The translations under genes and the position numbers were made by a program. Positions 23,975 to 37,263 of a stretch of DNA of 64,000 nucleotides are shown piece after piece. Source of the DNA: Sequoia sempervirens (taxonomy: Eukaryota > Streptophyta > Pinopsida > Cupressales > Cupressaceae); NCBI GenBank assembly GCA_007258455.2, contig VDFB02193867.1, positions 530,403,834-530,467,833 of the forward strand, in the 5' to 3' direction. The notes under the pieces were generated by a model, which did no database searches, was not told the DNA's origin, and was given only the letters and a program-made list of their open reading frames with translations. Numbering within the stretch: the stretch's first letter is position 1; each line of letters begins with the position of its first letter.

Positions 23975-26060
23975 AAGATGAACTTAGGGAGTAGCTAAAA
24001 ACCCTAAAAATAGAATGCATGATGGGTCTTGGAAAACAAGGCCATGTAAGGTACCCATGTACAAACAAAAGATCTATATAATGTGGAGAAATAGAGAAAA
24101 CCTCATGGGAAAAACTCTACTCCATAAATAGATGAAAACCAAGTGAAGGACTGAAGAAGCCTCCAAACAAGACAATGTCCTAAAAAATAGGAACATAGGA
24201 TGAACAAAAGAACACCACTAAAGCATGAAGAAGCTAAAACCACTATCAAAGAATGACTGTTGTAATGCCAAAACAAGAACCTCCTCTGAAACAGATGATG
24301 ATCAAGATCAAGAAGACAATAATCTGCATGAGTTCCCCCAATGACACTACTCGAATCAGATGAAAAACAAAGGAAAACACCTGGAACTCGAAGAAACAGA
24401 TGGTAAAGGTACCAAAAGTCTGAAGAACTGATTATGTGAAAATGGAAGGTTGCCTCTGAAAATAGGAATGTAAGAGTGTCCATATGGTAAGTGATCCATC
24501 TCACTGAAATGCAACCACTACATCTGAAAGTACATAGGAACAAATATTGTATACATAGGTCACTCCAATGTGAAACCAAGGAAGCATTAGCACCAACAAT
24601 AGAAACCTCCCCATAATGTTGAAAAGGGAGAGGCATGATAGGTACACTAAAATTGAATGCCAAAAAAAATGCATGAAGAAGAATCAAGAACATTTAAACT
24701 TGCAAACATGAAAGTACCAACACATATAAAGGGTGTGAAAACAAAATTCACACACACATCAGGCTATTGTCATGGAAGGGACACTCACTTGACAAAGGTG
24801 TGGTGGAAAAAAAAGGAAAAACATCAAACCCCTTCCATGGAACTTTATAACATAGTGTGAGTACAATAAGACACAAAATGATGTGCAAGATCCCAATAAT
24901 CATGTGAAATACAAGAGGCACTTTATTTTAGTGTGTTTAATAATGAGAATTTCATACAATGGGAGCCCATAATGTCCAAAAAAGGACTGCATGCTTAAAA
25001 TACAATTCTCTGATAGAAAAATAGGAATGGTAGCATCATAATGAAGTACATGAAAAAAAATGCACTTTCAAAAAAAAGGCACCCAAAAATGTGTCTAGAT
25101 GTAGAAGATATGGCCCGTTGAAGTTTCCAAATCAAGAACTAAACAACAACACTGAGAAAATTGAATTCTAGAAAAAACCAGAAGCCAAAACTAGAAACCA
25201 CCTACACCTTTGCAAAGAGCGCAAAATTTTACCCTGTTTCAAAAAAAATTGGGTGGGTTTTATTTTGCAAAAAAATAAAAAAATATTGCAAAAAAATGAT
25301 AATGGATGTTTTTAAATGTTAAAAAATAAAAAAAACTATATATTTTTGTTTAAAAACATATATTAAAAAATTGTTTTAAAAATTTTCTTGGGCATCTGGC
25401 CTACCCACACCACACACAAGGCCTATCAGTGGTGGTACCCCCCACACACGGGGCAGGGGCTGTATGCAGTGGCGGCTTACCAAAGTTACAAAAAAAAATT
25501 TAATAAATTATTTTTTACAATAAAAACTTGCTGACCCAAAAGGGTTTTCCATTTTTTTTTAATTCGATTTTTTTTGGAAAAAAATATTTACATGGGAAAA
25601 AAAATCAAATGATTTTTTTATTAAATTTTTTTACCTTGATCTACATGTTGGGGAGATCGTACGACCTCCCTAGCAAAAAAAAAATTCCTCAGAAACTCTC
25701 GACATGGATTTTGGCGATTTGGTAGGAAATGTTAAGGTTTTTGGGCCTTCTGAGTGCAATGGAAACCTTCGTTTTGACTCAAAACACACCAAAATTGCAG
25801 CTACCCTTCAAATCTAGAAACAAAGCAACCACTTCAAACCCTCGCAGATCTGATGTTAGGAACCCAAATCAGGTAAAACAAAAGCCAAATTTGACTTTCT
25901 CAATGGCTTTGAATCCAATGGTGAAGTTATTTTTGCACCAAAATGTGCCTAAAATTGCCCACCTCCAAAATTTGCAAAAAAGACAAAGGGGATTCAGATC
26001 TGAAGCTTACAACCCTTGTTGAAAAAAAAAACTTCATAAATAAAAAAAGGGGTTTGTTGA

Positions 26061-26078
26061 ATCCATGCTCTAATACCA
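26061..26078 (-). other. Primer-binding site of the small element
   Basis: Minus-strand TGGTATTAGAGCATGGAT starts at the first base after the LTR. It matches the iMet tRNA complement except for T at position 7. Confidence 0.8.
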
Positions 26079-26460
26079 TGTTAGAATTGTGAAACAAGCA
26101 CAAAACCGTGAGCCACAAGATCAAACAATGAACTAATACACCTTCCACACAAGAGATCTACAAACAATATATGCAATATTCCTCAACAAGAAAATGCTAC
26201 AAAAGCAAGAGACTCTCAAAAAGATATGAAAGATCAAGATATAATTACAATGAGGGTTGAGTGCTTATAAGATTAAAACCCTAAATGAGAAAGGGATTAG
26301 ATCATTACAAGTGTCAACATCACATGAGATGAGATAGAACGATCTAATATTAGCTCATAAAAGAACTCCTAGAAGTTTAGCTTAAGTGCATGAGAATAAA
26401 TTATATTAATAATCAATTAAATATTAATTAATTATTAGCTAATGCATGATAACTCTAACA
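26079..26460 (-). repeat. 5' LTR of the small element
   Basis: 382 bp, closely similar to 23586-23965. Identified as 5' by the adjacent PBS. Confidence 0.92.
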
Positions 26461-29400
26461 CTTTCTCCTATTGGAGCACTTAATTTCCTACACAACACAA
26501 TTAAGTACATTTAGACCCCAATAATAAATCATATTAGTTGTTAATTGAGTCCTCATAAATTTAATCATGAACCATTTGTATAGCTAATTACTCATCAAAA
26601 TATAATATGGCACAACAATCCAATTTATAATTTTAAGTCATATCCAATAATTTGCATGTGCATGCATCTTCATTAAATAGAATAATGATGATAAAACATA
26701 AAGTCAAAGTCAAATACAAGATTTGTGTCACACAATCACCTTATTTATCACCCACTATTCATCTAACCATCTATTTAGGAAAATTATATAACAAATTAGG
26801 GTTGTATTAATTACATGTGAGGTGAGGCCTTGCACCAAGCTACCTTCCTCACTTGATTTTTGAAGAAAAATTATGTTTCAAAGTAGTGGTTGGACCATCG
26901 AATAGAGTCACTATGTCATGATATTTTATAAGATTGTAGGTCCACTAACTCATTTGACTGCAAAATCCAACGAAATATGTATAATTTGATGTATCGTCGG
27001 GTGCTTGTAAAATTCGATGTGTAATTTTCAATTTTTTGAATGTTTATCCCTGACGTTCGTCAAAATTTTGACGAACCTGGGGTTCGTCGAAATGTCGACT
27101 ATCAATTTCGTCAAAATTTCAACAAACATGAAAAATAGAAAAAAATCAAATTGTGGCCAACATAAAGAAAAGTGAGTTCATTGATTTATTGTGACAGTGA
27201 TTTTCTCTACTTGAGATAGTTTGTGGAGAACTAAGGACAATTTTCTTGGGAAAAATCAGAAAAAAATTAAGAAGATATTGCCAGGTTGAGGGTAGTCATT
27301 GTCTTTTTGCATAATTCAGTTGTGAAGTCAGATTTGTAGTTCCAGGTTTGAAAATCATATTTTAAAGCAACATCTCATCAGATTTCATTTTTAGAGGTTT
27401 AGGGTTTTGAGAATTTCATGTCCAGATTTTGTTGTGTGGAATCACCATAAGATCACAACCAAGGAAAGATTCTTGTGATTTATTATGTGATCCATAACTC
27501 TATTGGTCATGTGGCGAGTTGTGCTATAACAAATACAAGATGCATTCATGTGTGACCCAAGTTTAATGTGGCTATGTTGTGATAGAAATGGAGGCACTCA
27601 TATAATGTAGTTAATTTAGGTTGTATAATGTAGGTGTCAATCATCATTGGGTGCATTCAGTTTGTCTCAAGTTTAACAGGTTAGGATGTAATTATAGCAT
27701 GATCAAAGAGTGATTACCTCTTGCTGCAATAAAGAGCCTATAACTCTGGTTGATATGCAAAGTGGTTGTGTTATATCAATTATGTAGTGCATTCAAGCAC
27801 AACCCATGTTTAATGGGCTATTCTAGAGATTGATCAAGATTTTTTAAACCTTATAAATGTTACTTAAAAGTGTATAGCTTAAACTACAAACCAAGTTTGT
27901 TACATGAATGCAATCTTGGGTTACCGCAAACTATAATAATGTGATTTTCTAACAACCATTATGGAAATTATTAAAGAAAGACCCATGATATATAGGATAC
28001 ATTTCCCTGATTAGGTTTACATACCTTAATGATCAAACACAAGCTTCCCACACACTCTAGGATACAATCCAAGATCATACCACAACTTTGTCAAGACAAC
28101 TAATTTTCTGACCCAAGATTTAAGGTTGTTTTTAATACCAATAGAAGCATTGGTAAGAGCATGATTAGGGTACAAACCCTAGGCCTCCATAGAAACATAA
28201 ACAATAACTATAGCGGATTAGTGAGGTTGCAATACCAGAAAGATTGAGACATTGTAGGTAATAACAAAATCTTGCAATCTAAAGATTGTAGCCAATAACA
28301 AGCACACTATGTAGCTTAGTGATATTTGTAAATGCAATCTATGGTAAGAAGAATGGTAGTCACTTGAGATGTGACAGTCAAAAAGAGGTTGAGCAGTGAC
28401 AAGATAATAAAACTCAAACCTTGCATAGTAAAGTGGAGATTTTAACAGTGAGTTTCCTTACCCCCTTGCTGACCTTAAGGGTTTTTCAAATTCTTTTGGT
28501 AGTGTTAGACAAGGCAAATGCAATCAGGAATGACTGTCCAAATGAAGTAACAGTGGTAATCATAGGTTCAATGTTTCTTCTTAGCCATTAATGTATAATG
28601 GAGGTAGTGGATTGCATGTTTGAGCAGTTTTTTGAGACTCATCAAAGATGGGAGAATAGTGAATAATACCTTGTGGACTGTGAAGTAGTGTCAATAAGGT
28701 TGAAGGATCTTAAGAACTACAATACCATGAAACAATGAGTCCCCTGTAGTAAGTAGGCAGTCTATAGGGCATAGTTTGATTTTATAGAAGGATGCTCATG
28801 AAAGGAATCTTCAAGTGATAGTGAGTGAGTTGTTTGAGATTGCAGTTGAGGGTGCAATACCCAATCTTAAAGGAAGTTAGCAAAGCAGTAAATGTGCAAG
28901 AAAATAAAATCGTACACAACAAACAAATCACAATGTTATCTTGCATAATGCCTTGAGTTTGATGACAAAAATCTCATTGTATCTTCATGATGAAAGTGGT
29001 GACCTTAATGGTCAATCACTGGCAACCATGATTTTAAAACATATTATTGTGCTTATGGAGGCAACATTTTAAGCAAGTCAGTGAGTGGTGGTTTGGAACA
29101 ATGGAAGGTATGAAGGACTTTCTTTATATGCATACTATGCAGTCTAGCTTAAGATACCGTTCTTAGAAGAGATTGAAGGTGGATTATGGAACTCAAGGGT
29201 TACCATGAAAAGGATTAAAGAAAGACTGAGATCTATTTAAAAGCCACAGTCATGAAGATATTAAAGATGTCACATGCAAAACCCTAGTAGCTGGAGTAAT
29301 GAATACAGTGCCAAAGAGGATAGTGTGTTGGGGAAGATTTAGGAGATCTCCACATTATCTAATTATAGGGAAATACATCATTTATTTATTTTTTTAATTA

Positions 29401-29819
29401 AAATAAATTATTCTAAACCCTATATATGATACATTGATACTTCAAAATCCTCTCAAGGAATTTGAAATTATGCAAATATATGTCAAGTAAATACCTAGAT
29501 TACAAATAGTAGCGGGAACAATGTAAGATTTGTTGAGCAGAGCAGGAAATGAGATAAGCAACAATGAATCGTATGCCTCCTTTCACGCACATCTCCTCAC
29601 TATTCTTTGTCATTCTTTATAGAAACACTTCTCCATTTTGGTGGTCTATACTTGAAAATAATGTTTTGACGAAGGTTTTAGAGTATGTTTATTAAAATGA
29701 AAACTCCATTCTGGTGGGCTACGCCTGAAAATAAGATTTTGACAAAAATTTTAGGGTATTTTTATTAAAGTTTTAGAGTATTTTCGAGGGCTATATTCTT
29801 GATTCCTTAAATGATTTAT
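26461..29819. other. Unassigned spacer, no gene seen
   Basis: About 3.4 kb without a credible ORF. It holds a cluster of TTCGTCAAAATTT-type motifs with a perfect palindrome at 27055-27076. It also has a loosely repeated segment (GCATTCA...AAGTTTAA-like) near 27540, 27650 and 27790. The style of 27200-27450 resembles a retroelement leader, but no LTR pair was found. Confidence 0.4.
27055..27076. repeat. 22-bp perfect palindrome within a motif cluster
   Basis: GTTCGTCAAAA followed at once by its exact reverse complement. Related half-sites occur just downstream (GTTCGTCGAAAT at about 27082 and TTTCGTCAAAATTTC at about 27106). Confidence 0.9.
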
Positions 29820-30024
29820 TCAAATGGATTGTGACTAAATAAATGACTAACTATTTAGTCATTTTTATTTGTGTGACTAAATAATTTTAATCAATGACCA
29901 AACTAGTAATTTATTTACTCATTTATAGCTTAGTTGCAAAAAATGAGCAGAATTTAGTCATTTTTAGTTGTTGTGACTAAAATTTTTAGTCACCTAGTCA
30001 TTTATTTGCCAAATTCTACTAGTG
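29820..30024 (+). mobile_element. Right terminus of a CACTA-type element
   Basis: The plus strand ends AATTCTACTAGTG at 30024, the reverse complement of CACTAGTAGAATT, a form typical of plant CACTA terminal repeats. The preceding 200 bp carry about eight copies of TGACTAAA or its complement TTTAGTCA in both orientations. Such subterminal repeats are the transposase-binding sites of CACTA elements. The matching left end was not found in the window, so the element is partial, rearranged or longer than I can trace. Confidence 0.55.
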
Positions 30025-30531
30025 TGTGTTTCCTTATGCGATTAGGGCTCTCTCAATGTTGAGGGCCCTAGGGATAAGCTCATCATAAGAAGTGACACAT
30101 TGCATCTTTAACTAAAATGATAAATCTGTATTGACATTAGCAATGATGATTCTGACTTGTTGCTCCTTAGGAATGGGTCACTTGCTCTTACTAGATCACT
30201 ACCTCCATCATTGTAGGAAGTTTACGATCAAGTTCAATATTCTGATTTTAGGAGTCTTAATGATTGGAAATCATAGTAAAATCATAATTTAATAAGTTTT
30301 GGAATTAACATTTTAAAGTGTTTTTTGGGGTCATTAACTTTAGACTATCTTCTCTTTTGCAGGGTTGGTTGCATGCCAAATTTTTTTGGTGTAAAATATC
30401 AAAATTATTAGATTTTTTTACCTGTCTATGAATAAAAATTATTGGAGTGAGAGTTTGATATTTTTTGAAGATCTAAATAGTCAAGCTTAGTAAAAAAAAA
30501 TCATGTCGATAATATTAGTCCAAAAAAAAAT
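30025..30531. other. Spacer before the CACTA transposase, no gene seen
   Basis: AT-rich, no ORF of note. It could be the 5' untranslated part of the transposase gene that follows, but no promoter was recognised. Confidence 0.3.
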
Positions 30532-31981
30532 GAAGAGACACTAGATAGATTGTGGGCTAGATTGAAAAGAAAGGGTGATGGGAAATGTTATTGTCCTTGC
30601 AATAATTGCAAGGGCTTAAAAACAAGATGACTTTTAATCACAACAGTTGAGAAACATTATAGGAAGCATGGTCACGTTGAAGGGGGGCATGATTATCGTC
30701 CATTGGTAAGTTGTTCATTATATGTGTTTATATTGATTGAATTTGTAAATGTTTATATCATTTTAACATTTTATATATATATATATATAATCACTTGATC
30801 ATGATCATGGTTTATTTGTGTCTATCATTATTATAAAGGTGGGGTTCCCTAGGGCAGATGATATGGATTATCATGGCCCAGAGAATGTGGTTTTGCAAGC
30901 GGACGAACATGGAGCTGTGAATATCAAAGATGAAGTTAATGATCCTATGGAAGAAGATGATCATGCACCAAAAAACACAGTTGAAGATGATGGTATGAAT
31001 ACATTGATCCATGACACATTTAGTGGCAGAGCTAATCATGATGATCAAGATGACTTTGATGATGTTCATGATTTACCTGTACTTGAGAAGGCATACGAGC
31101 CACTTTATGAAGGCTCCCAAACAACTCTTCTCTATGTTTTATTGTTGTTGTTGAACTTGAATGTTATGAATAGTTTACAAACATAGAAATCTCACAGATG
31201 TTAAGGTATGTCATATATGTCACATTTTTTCATCTATTTTAATTGTTGTTAGTTCATCACTAGTAAATAAAGGATGAAATATGTACCATTAATATTCTTT
31301 ATATTAACAAATTATTTTTTGTTGTAGATTGATTGGTGATTTTTTGTTACCACCATCAAATATTTTACCTCGCTCATACCGAGATTTATTTTCCATTATG
31401 AAAGATATTGGAATGGAGTATCAAGCAATAGATGCATGTCCCAATGATCATATTATATATCATAAACAACAAGAATTTGCAATAGAATGCACAAAATGTC
31501 ATATCAGTAGATATCGAACAAATCAACTAAGAAAAAAGGTGCCTCGCAAGGTTCTTCATTATATTCCCATTATTCCACGTATGCAATGATTATTTAGGTG
31601 CGGAAGCTTAGTGCAATTTATGGATTACCATGCACGGAATAGAAGTGGAGATGACATTCTTTGAATGCCTGCAGATGGTTCTGTATTTAGGGACATGGAG
31701 GAAAAATGGCCACACTTTAAAGAACCTCGTAATCTCAGGCTTTCATTGGGAGCGGACGGTGTCAATCCATTTGGAGAGTTGAGATCTATTTACTCGGTGT
31801 GGACTATTTTTGTTATCAACAATAGCTCCATGGATGTCAATAAAGAGGGAGCACATAATGTTGTCAATGATTGTTCCAGGTATTTGTTTGCATCAATTTT
31901 CTTTAACGTAGTAGCATCTCATTTGTCTTATTTGTTGCATAATGACTTATATTTTTTTTCATTCAATAATCATGTACATTA

Positions 31982-32057
<76 letters not shown>

Positions 32058-35000
32058 CAGTAAAATGGTTATAATAATTATGTAATGTTTATGTTCATTC
32101 AACTAGGTAAGTACCAAATTAAAGATATGAATGTATATATTGAGCCTCTTATCGATGAGTTACTAAAGTTATAGAATGGCATCACTATGTATGACGTCTC
32201 TAGACCAATATGACAAACAATTTCAACTCTATGCAATGCTTGTATGGACAATTCATGATGCCCCAAGGCTAACACATTTTTTTGGTATGTTATAATGTTT
32301 GACTGCACTTTAAAAATATTTAATTTGATGAAGTAGATATCATACATTTTTTTAAAATAATCTATTCATTATATATAATTATAAAAATTGACATATTTAA
32401 TCCAATTATATATGATCTTGCAAGTCTTCGGGTCTTCAAACAAAAGGAAAATTTGTATGTCCAATTTGTGGTCCCAAGATGAAATCTCATCATTCAACAA
32501 GTTTAGGAAAGCAGGTGTTTGATGAGTATAGGCACTTCCTCCACAAAAATCATAAGTATCGAACTACTGAAAAACATCTTTTCAATGGGAAAGAGGAGAC
32601 TACATCAAAACCATGAAGAATGACACCTCGCCTATGGAAGTTGGAATATAATAGAATTAATCGTCAAGGTTATACATCGGATCAAACTATTTATCTATCA
32701 TATATGATATGTTTTGAATTTATATTTTTATATTGTGTTGTGTTTACTCATGTTGTAATTGACAATGATTTTTTTTGTTAATTTGTTCAACTTATATGCT
32801 TCATGAAGGTCGTTAAGGAATTAATGGTTGACTTCCGCAGGGACAGAAAAGTTATCACAGACAATTTAGTAGGTTGCCCTACTATGAGCAGCTACAAATT
32901 GTGCATTTGTTTGATACAATGCATATTGGAAAGAATATAATAGAAACGTTATGGAAAATATTGGATGGAAGGCATGACAAAGAAAAAATTGTCAAAATTT
33001 GTAGTGACATTCAAGAAGCCAATCATGCAATGAACAATGTCATTCAATTAAATAGCGATGAGACCAAATTAATATAAGTGCCCTTCCTTGGTTATTATGT
33101 AGCAGCAAAGCAATTCTATAAAAGAAGTCATACGAAAAAAATTCAATTTCCATAGGATTTGCTGAAAATAAACAATATAATATTAACAAAGAAAGGTGAA
33201 TTTGGGTGGGGATGAAAATGCATGATTGGCATACCTTCATTAAGGTAATTATTCTGGTATATTATATACACTTGTATAATGCATGTACTTTTTAGTGTAT
33301 TGTGTTTACTACTTTTGGAAAAATAATGAAAAGATCATTTTATAATTGTTGCATACATTCTACCTCTATCTCTCCTGAGACAACTTTGACAACAATGTCA
33401 AGCAAGTTATATATGATCTTGGAAAATACATGAGGTAAGTAGAGATATTTGTTCAATTCATTGTATACATCTTATAATTTCCATTTGTTTTACTTGTTAT
33501 GTAATATATTGTATATTTTTGTTAAATCTCGTTAATATATTTGTGCCTTGAATCACTTGTAGATGGTTTTCATCTAAAGAAATCCATAAAGAAGATATAA
33601 ATTATTGGAAGAGAAAAATTCCTCATCTAATGTGTGAAATGCAAAAGTGTCTACCTTTGACATTTTTCAATGCACAAGAACACTACCTCATACACCAAGT
33701 TGAGGAGATTGAATTGTGTGGACCTATACACACAAGGTCAATGTGGATGGTTGAGAGGCACTTGAAATTTTTGAAGGCTTTGGATAGACAAAGAGCACAT
33801 CTTGAGGGTTCTATGGTGGAGGGATATATGGTATACCAGACCATGGTATATATTAGTGAATATCTTCTTAAGTTTGCAGTAAAGATCCATGTAGATCGCA
33901 TTTGGGGTCCCAACTCCATTAACAAGGGGAGTACTTGATGGGGAAATGTAGATTGAGGAAAGTGAGAGGTAATTATAAGATGGTCATGGAGATTAATTGG
34001 AATACATTTTACATATGGTTTTTATGTATATTGTACTTATTTAATTTTTAATCTTCAATATACATCAATTATAAATTAAGGTCATATACTGTGGTATTTA
34101 ACTAATTATACGTCATTTGTGAATTTCAATTTTTTTTTATACAGTTGGTTGAGAGTGGGATGCACTACATTTGTACGTAGCCAACAATTTTGATTGGATG
34201 ACAGTATGGATTGAATGATGTTAACAATCTAGTCGCGCATTAACATGGGAAGGTGTGGCTTCATTGGTTAAAGAAGCTCATCATAATGGAGATTCCAATG
34301 TTATACAAAGGGAAATTGATTTAGCATATGGTTAAAGAGATAAACAAGTACGTATAAATAGATTAATCAACCATATTATTTAATTATTTTCAATTATATT
34401 GATGTATATATATGTTGAGATTGTTTTCTTTGCATACATTCGGCCAAGAATAAATATGTTTATCAAGTGATGATATTGCAATAATTTTTACATGTTTGAC
34501 ATATTGCAGGTGAAACACCACAAGGCTATGTGGTGCAATGGTCATAAATTTCGAATCAAAATGTCAGATGACATGAAGAAAACTTGTGATTCTGGTATAA
34601 TTGTAGTCTTTCAAGTGACTAATGTTTCATCTAGAAGCGACATACATCCAGAAGTCTCAGAAAATTGATACTATGGGATTTTGGATGATATACTTGAGTG
34701 TGACTTTAAGTCCTTCAGATTAATTTTGTTCATCATCCTATGGTATAGGCTATGATTAAATGAAAATGATCCTAAGAGAACTGTTATTGAACATGATAAT
34801 GGATTTACCATGGTTAATACAAGGTTGATCAAGCAAGCTGGAAATGAGCCTTCTGTTCTTCCAAGCCAATGTGAGTAGGTATTTTACTCAGAGGTTCCAA
34901 GTAAACCGAATTGGTCATTTTTTGCTAGACATGATCCAAGAGGAAGGCCAGTAAAGTATAATGTGGTGGAAGAAGAAGATATCGAAGAACTAGAAGATTA

Positions 35001-35244
35001 TGTAGATGATGATCAGGATCAACAGTTAGTTGATGATGTCCCTGACGAAGATGTCGAAGAGGAGGAACTAGATCATGATGATGTAGGATTTAATGTTCAT
35101 GAAGATCATATCGGTGTGGATGATAACATTATCAAAACTAATATCGATGACGATGATGATGATATGACCAATCCTTGCAATGTTGAATCTGGATCAGATG
35201 ATACATACAAAGAGTTGGATGAAGAAGAAGATCAATGTAATTGA
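30532..35244 (+). pseudogene. CACTA (En/Spm) TNP2-type transposase, intron-containing, decayed
   Basis: Domain order matches plant CACTA transposases. First a transposase-associated domain (CYCPCNNCKG, then EKHYRKHGHVEGGHDYRPL, 30577-30705). Then the TNP2 core: GMEYQAIDACPNDHIIYHK and KVLHYIPIIPRMQ (31400-31589), then MEEKWPHFKEPRNLRLSLG and GVNPFGELRSIYSVW (31690-31805). Then NVYIEPLIDELLKL, FVCPICGPK, LFNGKEE and LFDTMHIGKNIIETLW. A DUF4218-like part (KIPHLMCEMQKCLPLTFF, ARSMW-type MWMVERHLKFLKAL, 33610-33925) and a DUF4216-like part (YYGILDDILECDFKSFRLI, 34670 on) follow, with an acidic C-terminus to 35244. Clear GT-AG introns: 30706-30838, 31206-31327, 31880-32106 and 33435-33562, with more likely near 32285-32424 and 32670-32810. 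In-frame stops and shifts make it inactive. In active elements the protein cuts at the terminal repeats. Confidence 0.88.
31985..32055. repeat. TA microsatellite within a transposase intron
   Basis: About 35 TA units located inside the 31880-32106 intron of the CACTA gene. Confidence 0.95.
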
Positions 35245-36102
35245 AATGTATGAGTTATGTGATTATATTATCTATTTGATATTAATTTCTTAATAGAATT
35301 ATATTTGACCTATATGGTTACATAATTAATTCATGATGTTTTTAATTTTTATGCCATTACATAATTAATTTAATGATGTACTTTTTAATGTTTGAAAGGT
35401 CAAAAAATTAAAACATTTCAATAGTGATGTTAACAACCTTGAAATTAGTGTGTTTTATGTTTCATGTGATCATAAAAGATTAAAAAGTCAGTTATAGAGG
35501 GGGTTTTTCAATGGTTGATGTGTAAAGGCCTTTAAAAGGCATAAAGTGATCATTGTAATGGTTGTTGATGGTTGAGGATTTAAAATACAAGCTCTTGACA
35601 TTCAAAAATTTGTGTTTTTCTTCAAATTTTCTATATTTTTCTTGTTATGCAGCACTATACGGTCACATGCAGCCATATTTTGATGTGAAATCAATTCCAG
35701 GTCGTGAATATATGTGTTAGCTTTGATTTGAATATGATTTGAGGGCTTAAGGTGTTGATTTGAGTTAGAAAGCTTCATTTTTTGCATACAGCCCGGTTAC
35801 CCTATTTTTTAGGGTTTTGTAGTCCAAACATGATATAAAGGGGCTCTTACACTTTTTGTGATTATTGTAGCTTGTGTAAGAGGCCACATAGATACTATTG
35901 TAATTATAGGATGCATGAATAGGGCATAGGATGAGAAATAAATAAGGTATATCTGTTTTCCTCAAGAGTTTTGTGAAGAAAAGTATGTGAAATGAGAGGT
36001 TCAAGCCTAGGTTTCAACAAAACATGTATGGGAGATCTGATTTTATGAATTTTTATCCATGTGCAGACCCAATGGGTTGTTTCTAAACACTAAATATAAA
36101 TG
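35245..36102. other. Spacer after the CACTA transposase, no gene seen
   Basis: AT-rich. Probably untranslated or internal CACTA sequence followed by unrelated DNA. Small minus-strand ORFs at 35602-36004 have no support. Confidence 0.35.
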
Positions 36103-36198
<96 letters not shown>

Positions 36199-36210
36199 AT
36201 GTATATGTAT
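36103..36210. repeat. Compound microsatellite AC / AT / GTAT
   Basis: About 16 AC units pass into about 20 AT units and then a run of GTAT tetranucleotides. A tyrosine/isoleucine/valine ORF over it is an artefact. Confidence 0.95.
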
Positions 36211-36547
36211 TTTTAAGTGTAAATGTAAATACAATTACTGGATGCTCTCCTAGAACAATAAATGTAACATATCATTAAAGAAATCTATATCTATGTATAT
36301 AAATGTGTATTTCTAAATGCAAGTGTAAATGCAAAGAGCATATGGTTTTGTAGTGTTATAGATACAACATATCCATAAATTAATGTAATTGAAATTCTAA
36401 AGTCTTCAACACATATAATATGAAATCGATCAAACTATTAAACTACATGAGAAATAAATGAAAACAGTAAATGCATATGTATGTGTATTTGTAAATGTAA
36501 GTGTAAAATAAATAAGAATAATGAAAATTATAAAAGAATACAAGGAA

Positions 36548-36646
36548 AGGTTTAGAGTTTAGAGTGGGAGAGAGATGGAGGGTAGAGGGTTTAAGGGTTT
36601 AGAGTTTAAGGGTTAATGGTTTAGGGTTTAGGGTTAAAGGTAGAGG
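36548..36646 (+). repeat. Degenerate telomere-like repeats (TTTAGGG type)
   Basis: Short array of TTTAGGG, TTTAAGGG and TTTAGAG variants on the plus strand. The CCCTAAA-type array beginning near 46,300 has the opposite orientation. Confidence 0.8.
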
Positions 36647-36802
36647 CTGTTGGTTTTTTTTTTTACACTATAACGAGGTTGGTCTTCTAATCTACCTATG
36701 GGATTGCAAATTCCAATCAAGGGCAGCTCGAAGGACCTGGACCAACTGACGAGGACTTTAAAAATCCTCCTACACTTTGGGCTCTACAAGACCCGGGAGG
36801 GT

Positions 36803-37263
36803 GATCCCTTAATCTATTTACAACCTCTACACCAATATCATAAACAACATTAACACATAATAGATAATCCCATTGAATAGCTCAACACAATAGGATAATA
36901 TTGAATAAAATTGGCTATTCACTGATAATATCAACTATGTGGAGCGTGAGATAACTACAACACAAACCATAGTAAAATATAGTCATTAATTTGTACTTTG
37001 TAGCAAGCTGTAGGCAAAGAAAAACAATTATTGAACTACACAAATAAGTACAACTTAGATCAGTGTCATATATCCATTGTAGGAGTCAAATTCATAAGCA
37101 TCTAAAGGTTTATGATAGATTTAATACATAACATATAACTTATAAGATCCCTGACAATATTGCATTACAATTTCATTAGTATACATTCTCACCCAATAAT
37201 ACTTATCAAATCCTTATGCAGAACATATCCGCCTATAATCCCATTCAAGCATTTTAATTAATT
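36803..37263. repeat. Direct repeat R, left copy
   Basis: 461 bp matching 43833-44275 from GATCCCTTAAT to TTTTAATTAATT with scattered differences and small indels. It does not have TG...CA ends or a PBS, so it is not an obvious LTR. An 11-base T run at 36654-36664 and a GC-richer 140-bp segment lie just to its left. Confidence 0.85.

Larger units (their letters stand above)
23586..26460 (-). mobile_element. Small non-autonomous LTR retrotransposon, no coding
   Basis: Two LTRs of about 380 bp (23586-23965 and 26079-26460), each bounded by TGTTAGA and TCTAACA, flank a 2.1 kb interior. On the minus strand an iMet-type PBS directly abuts the right LTR and a purine tract AAAGGGGGG directly abuts the left LTR, so transcription runs right to left. 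A 4-bp CTTT flanks both outer edges (23582-23585 and 26461-26464), a possible target duplication shortened by mutation. The interior has no gag or pol similarity. The 196-codon minus frame at 24693-24103 looks non-coding, rich in Phe, Ser and Cys. Confidence 0.88.

Noticed and set aside
24103..24693. 196-codon minus-strand ORF in the small LTR element
   Set aside because: Composition is Phe/Ser/Cys/Leu-rich with no motif, inside an otherwise non-coding interior; likely a chance frame.
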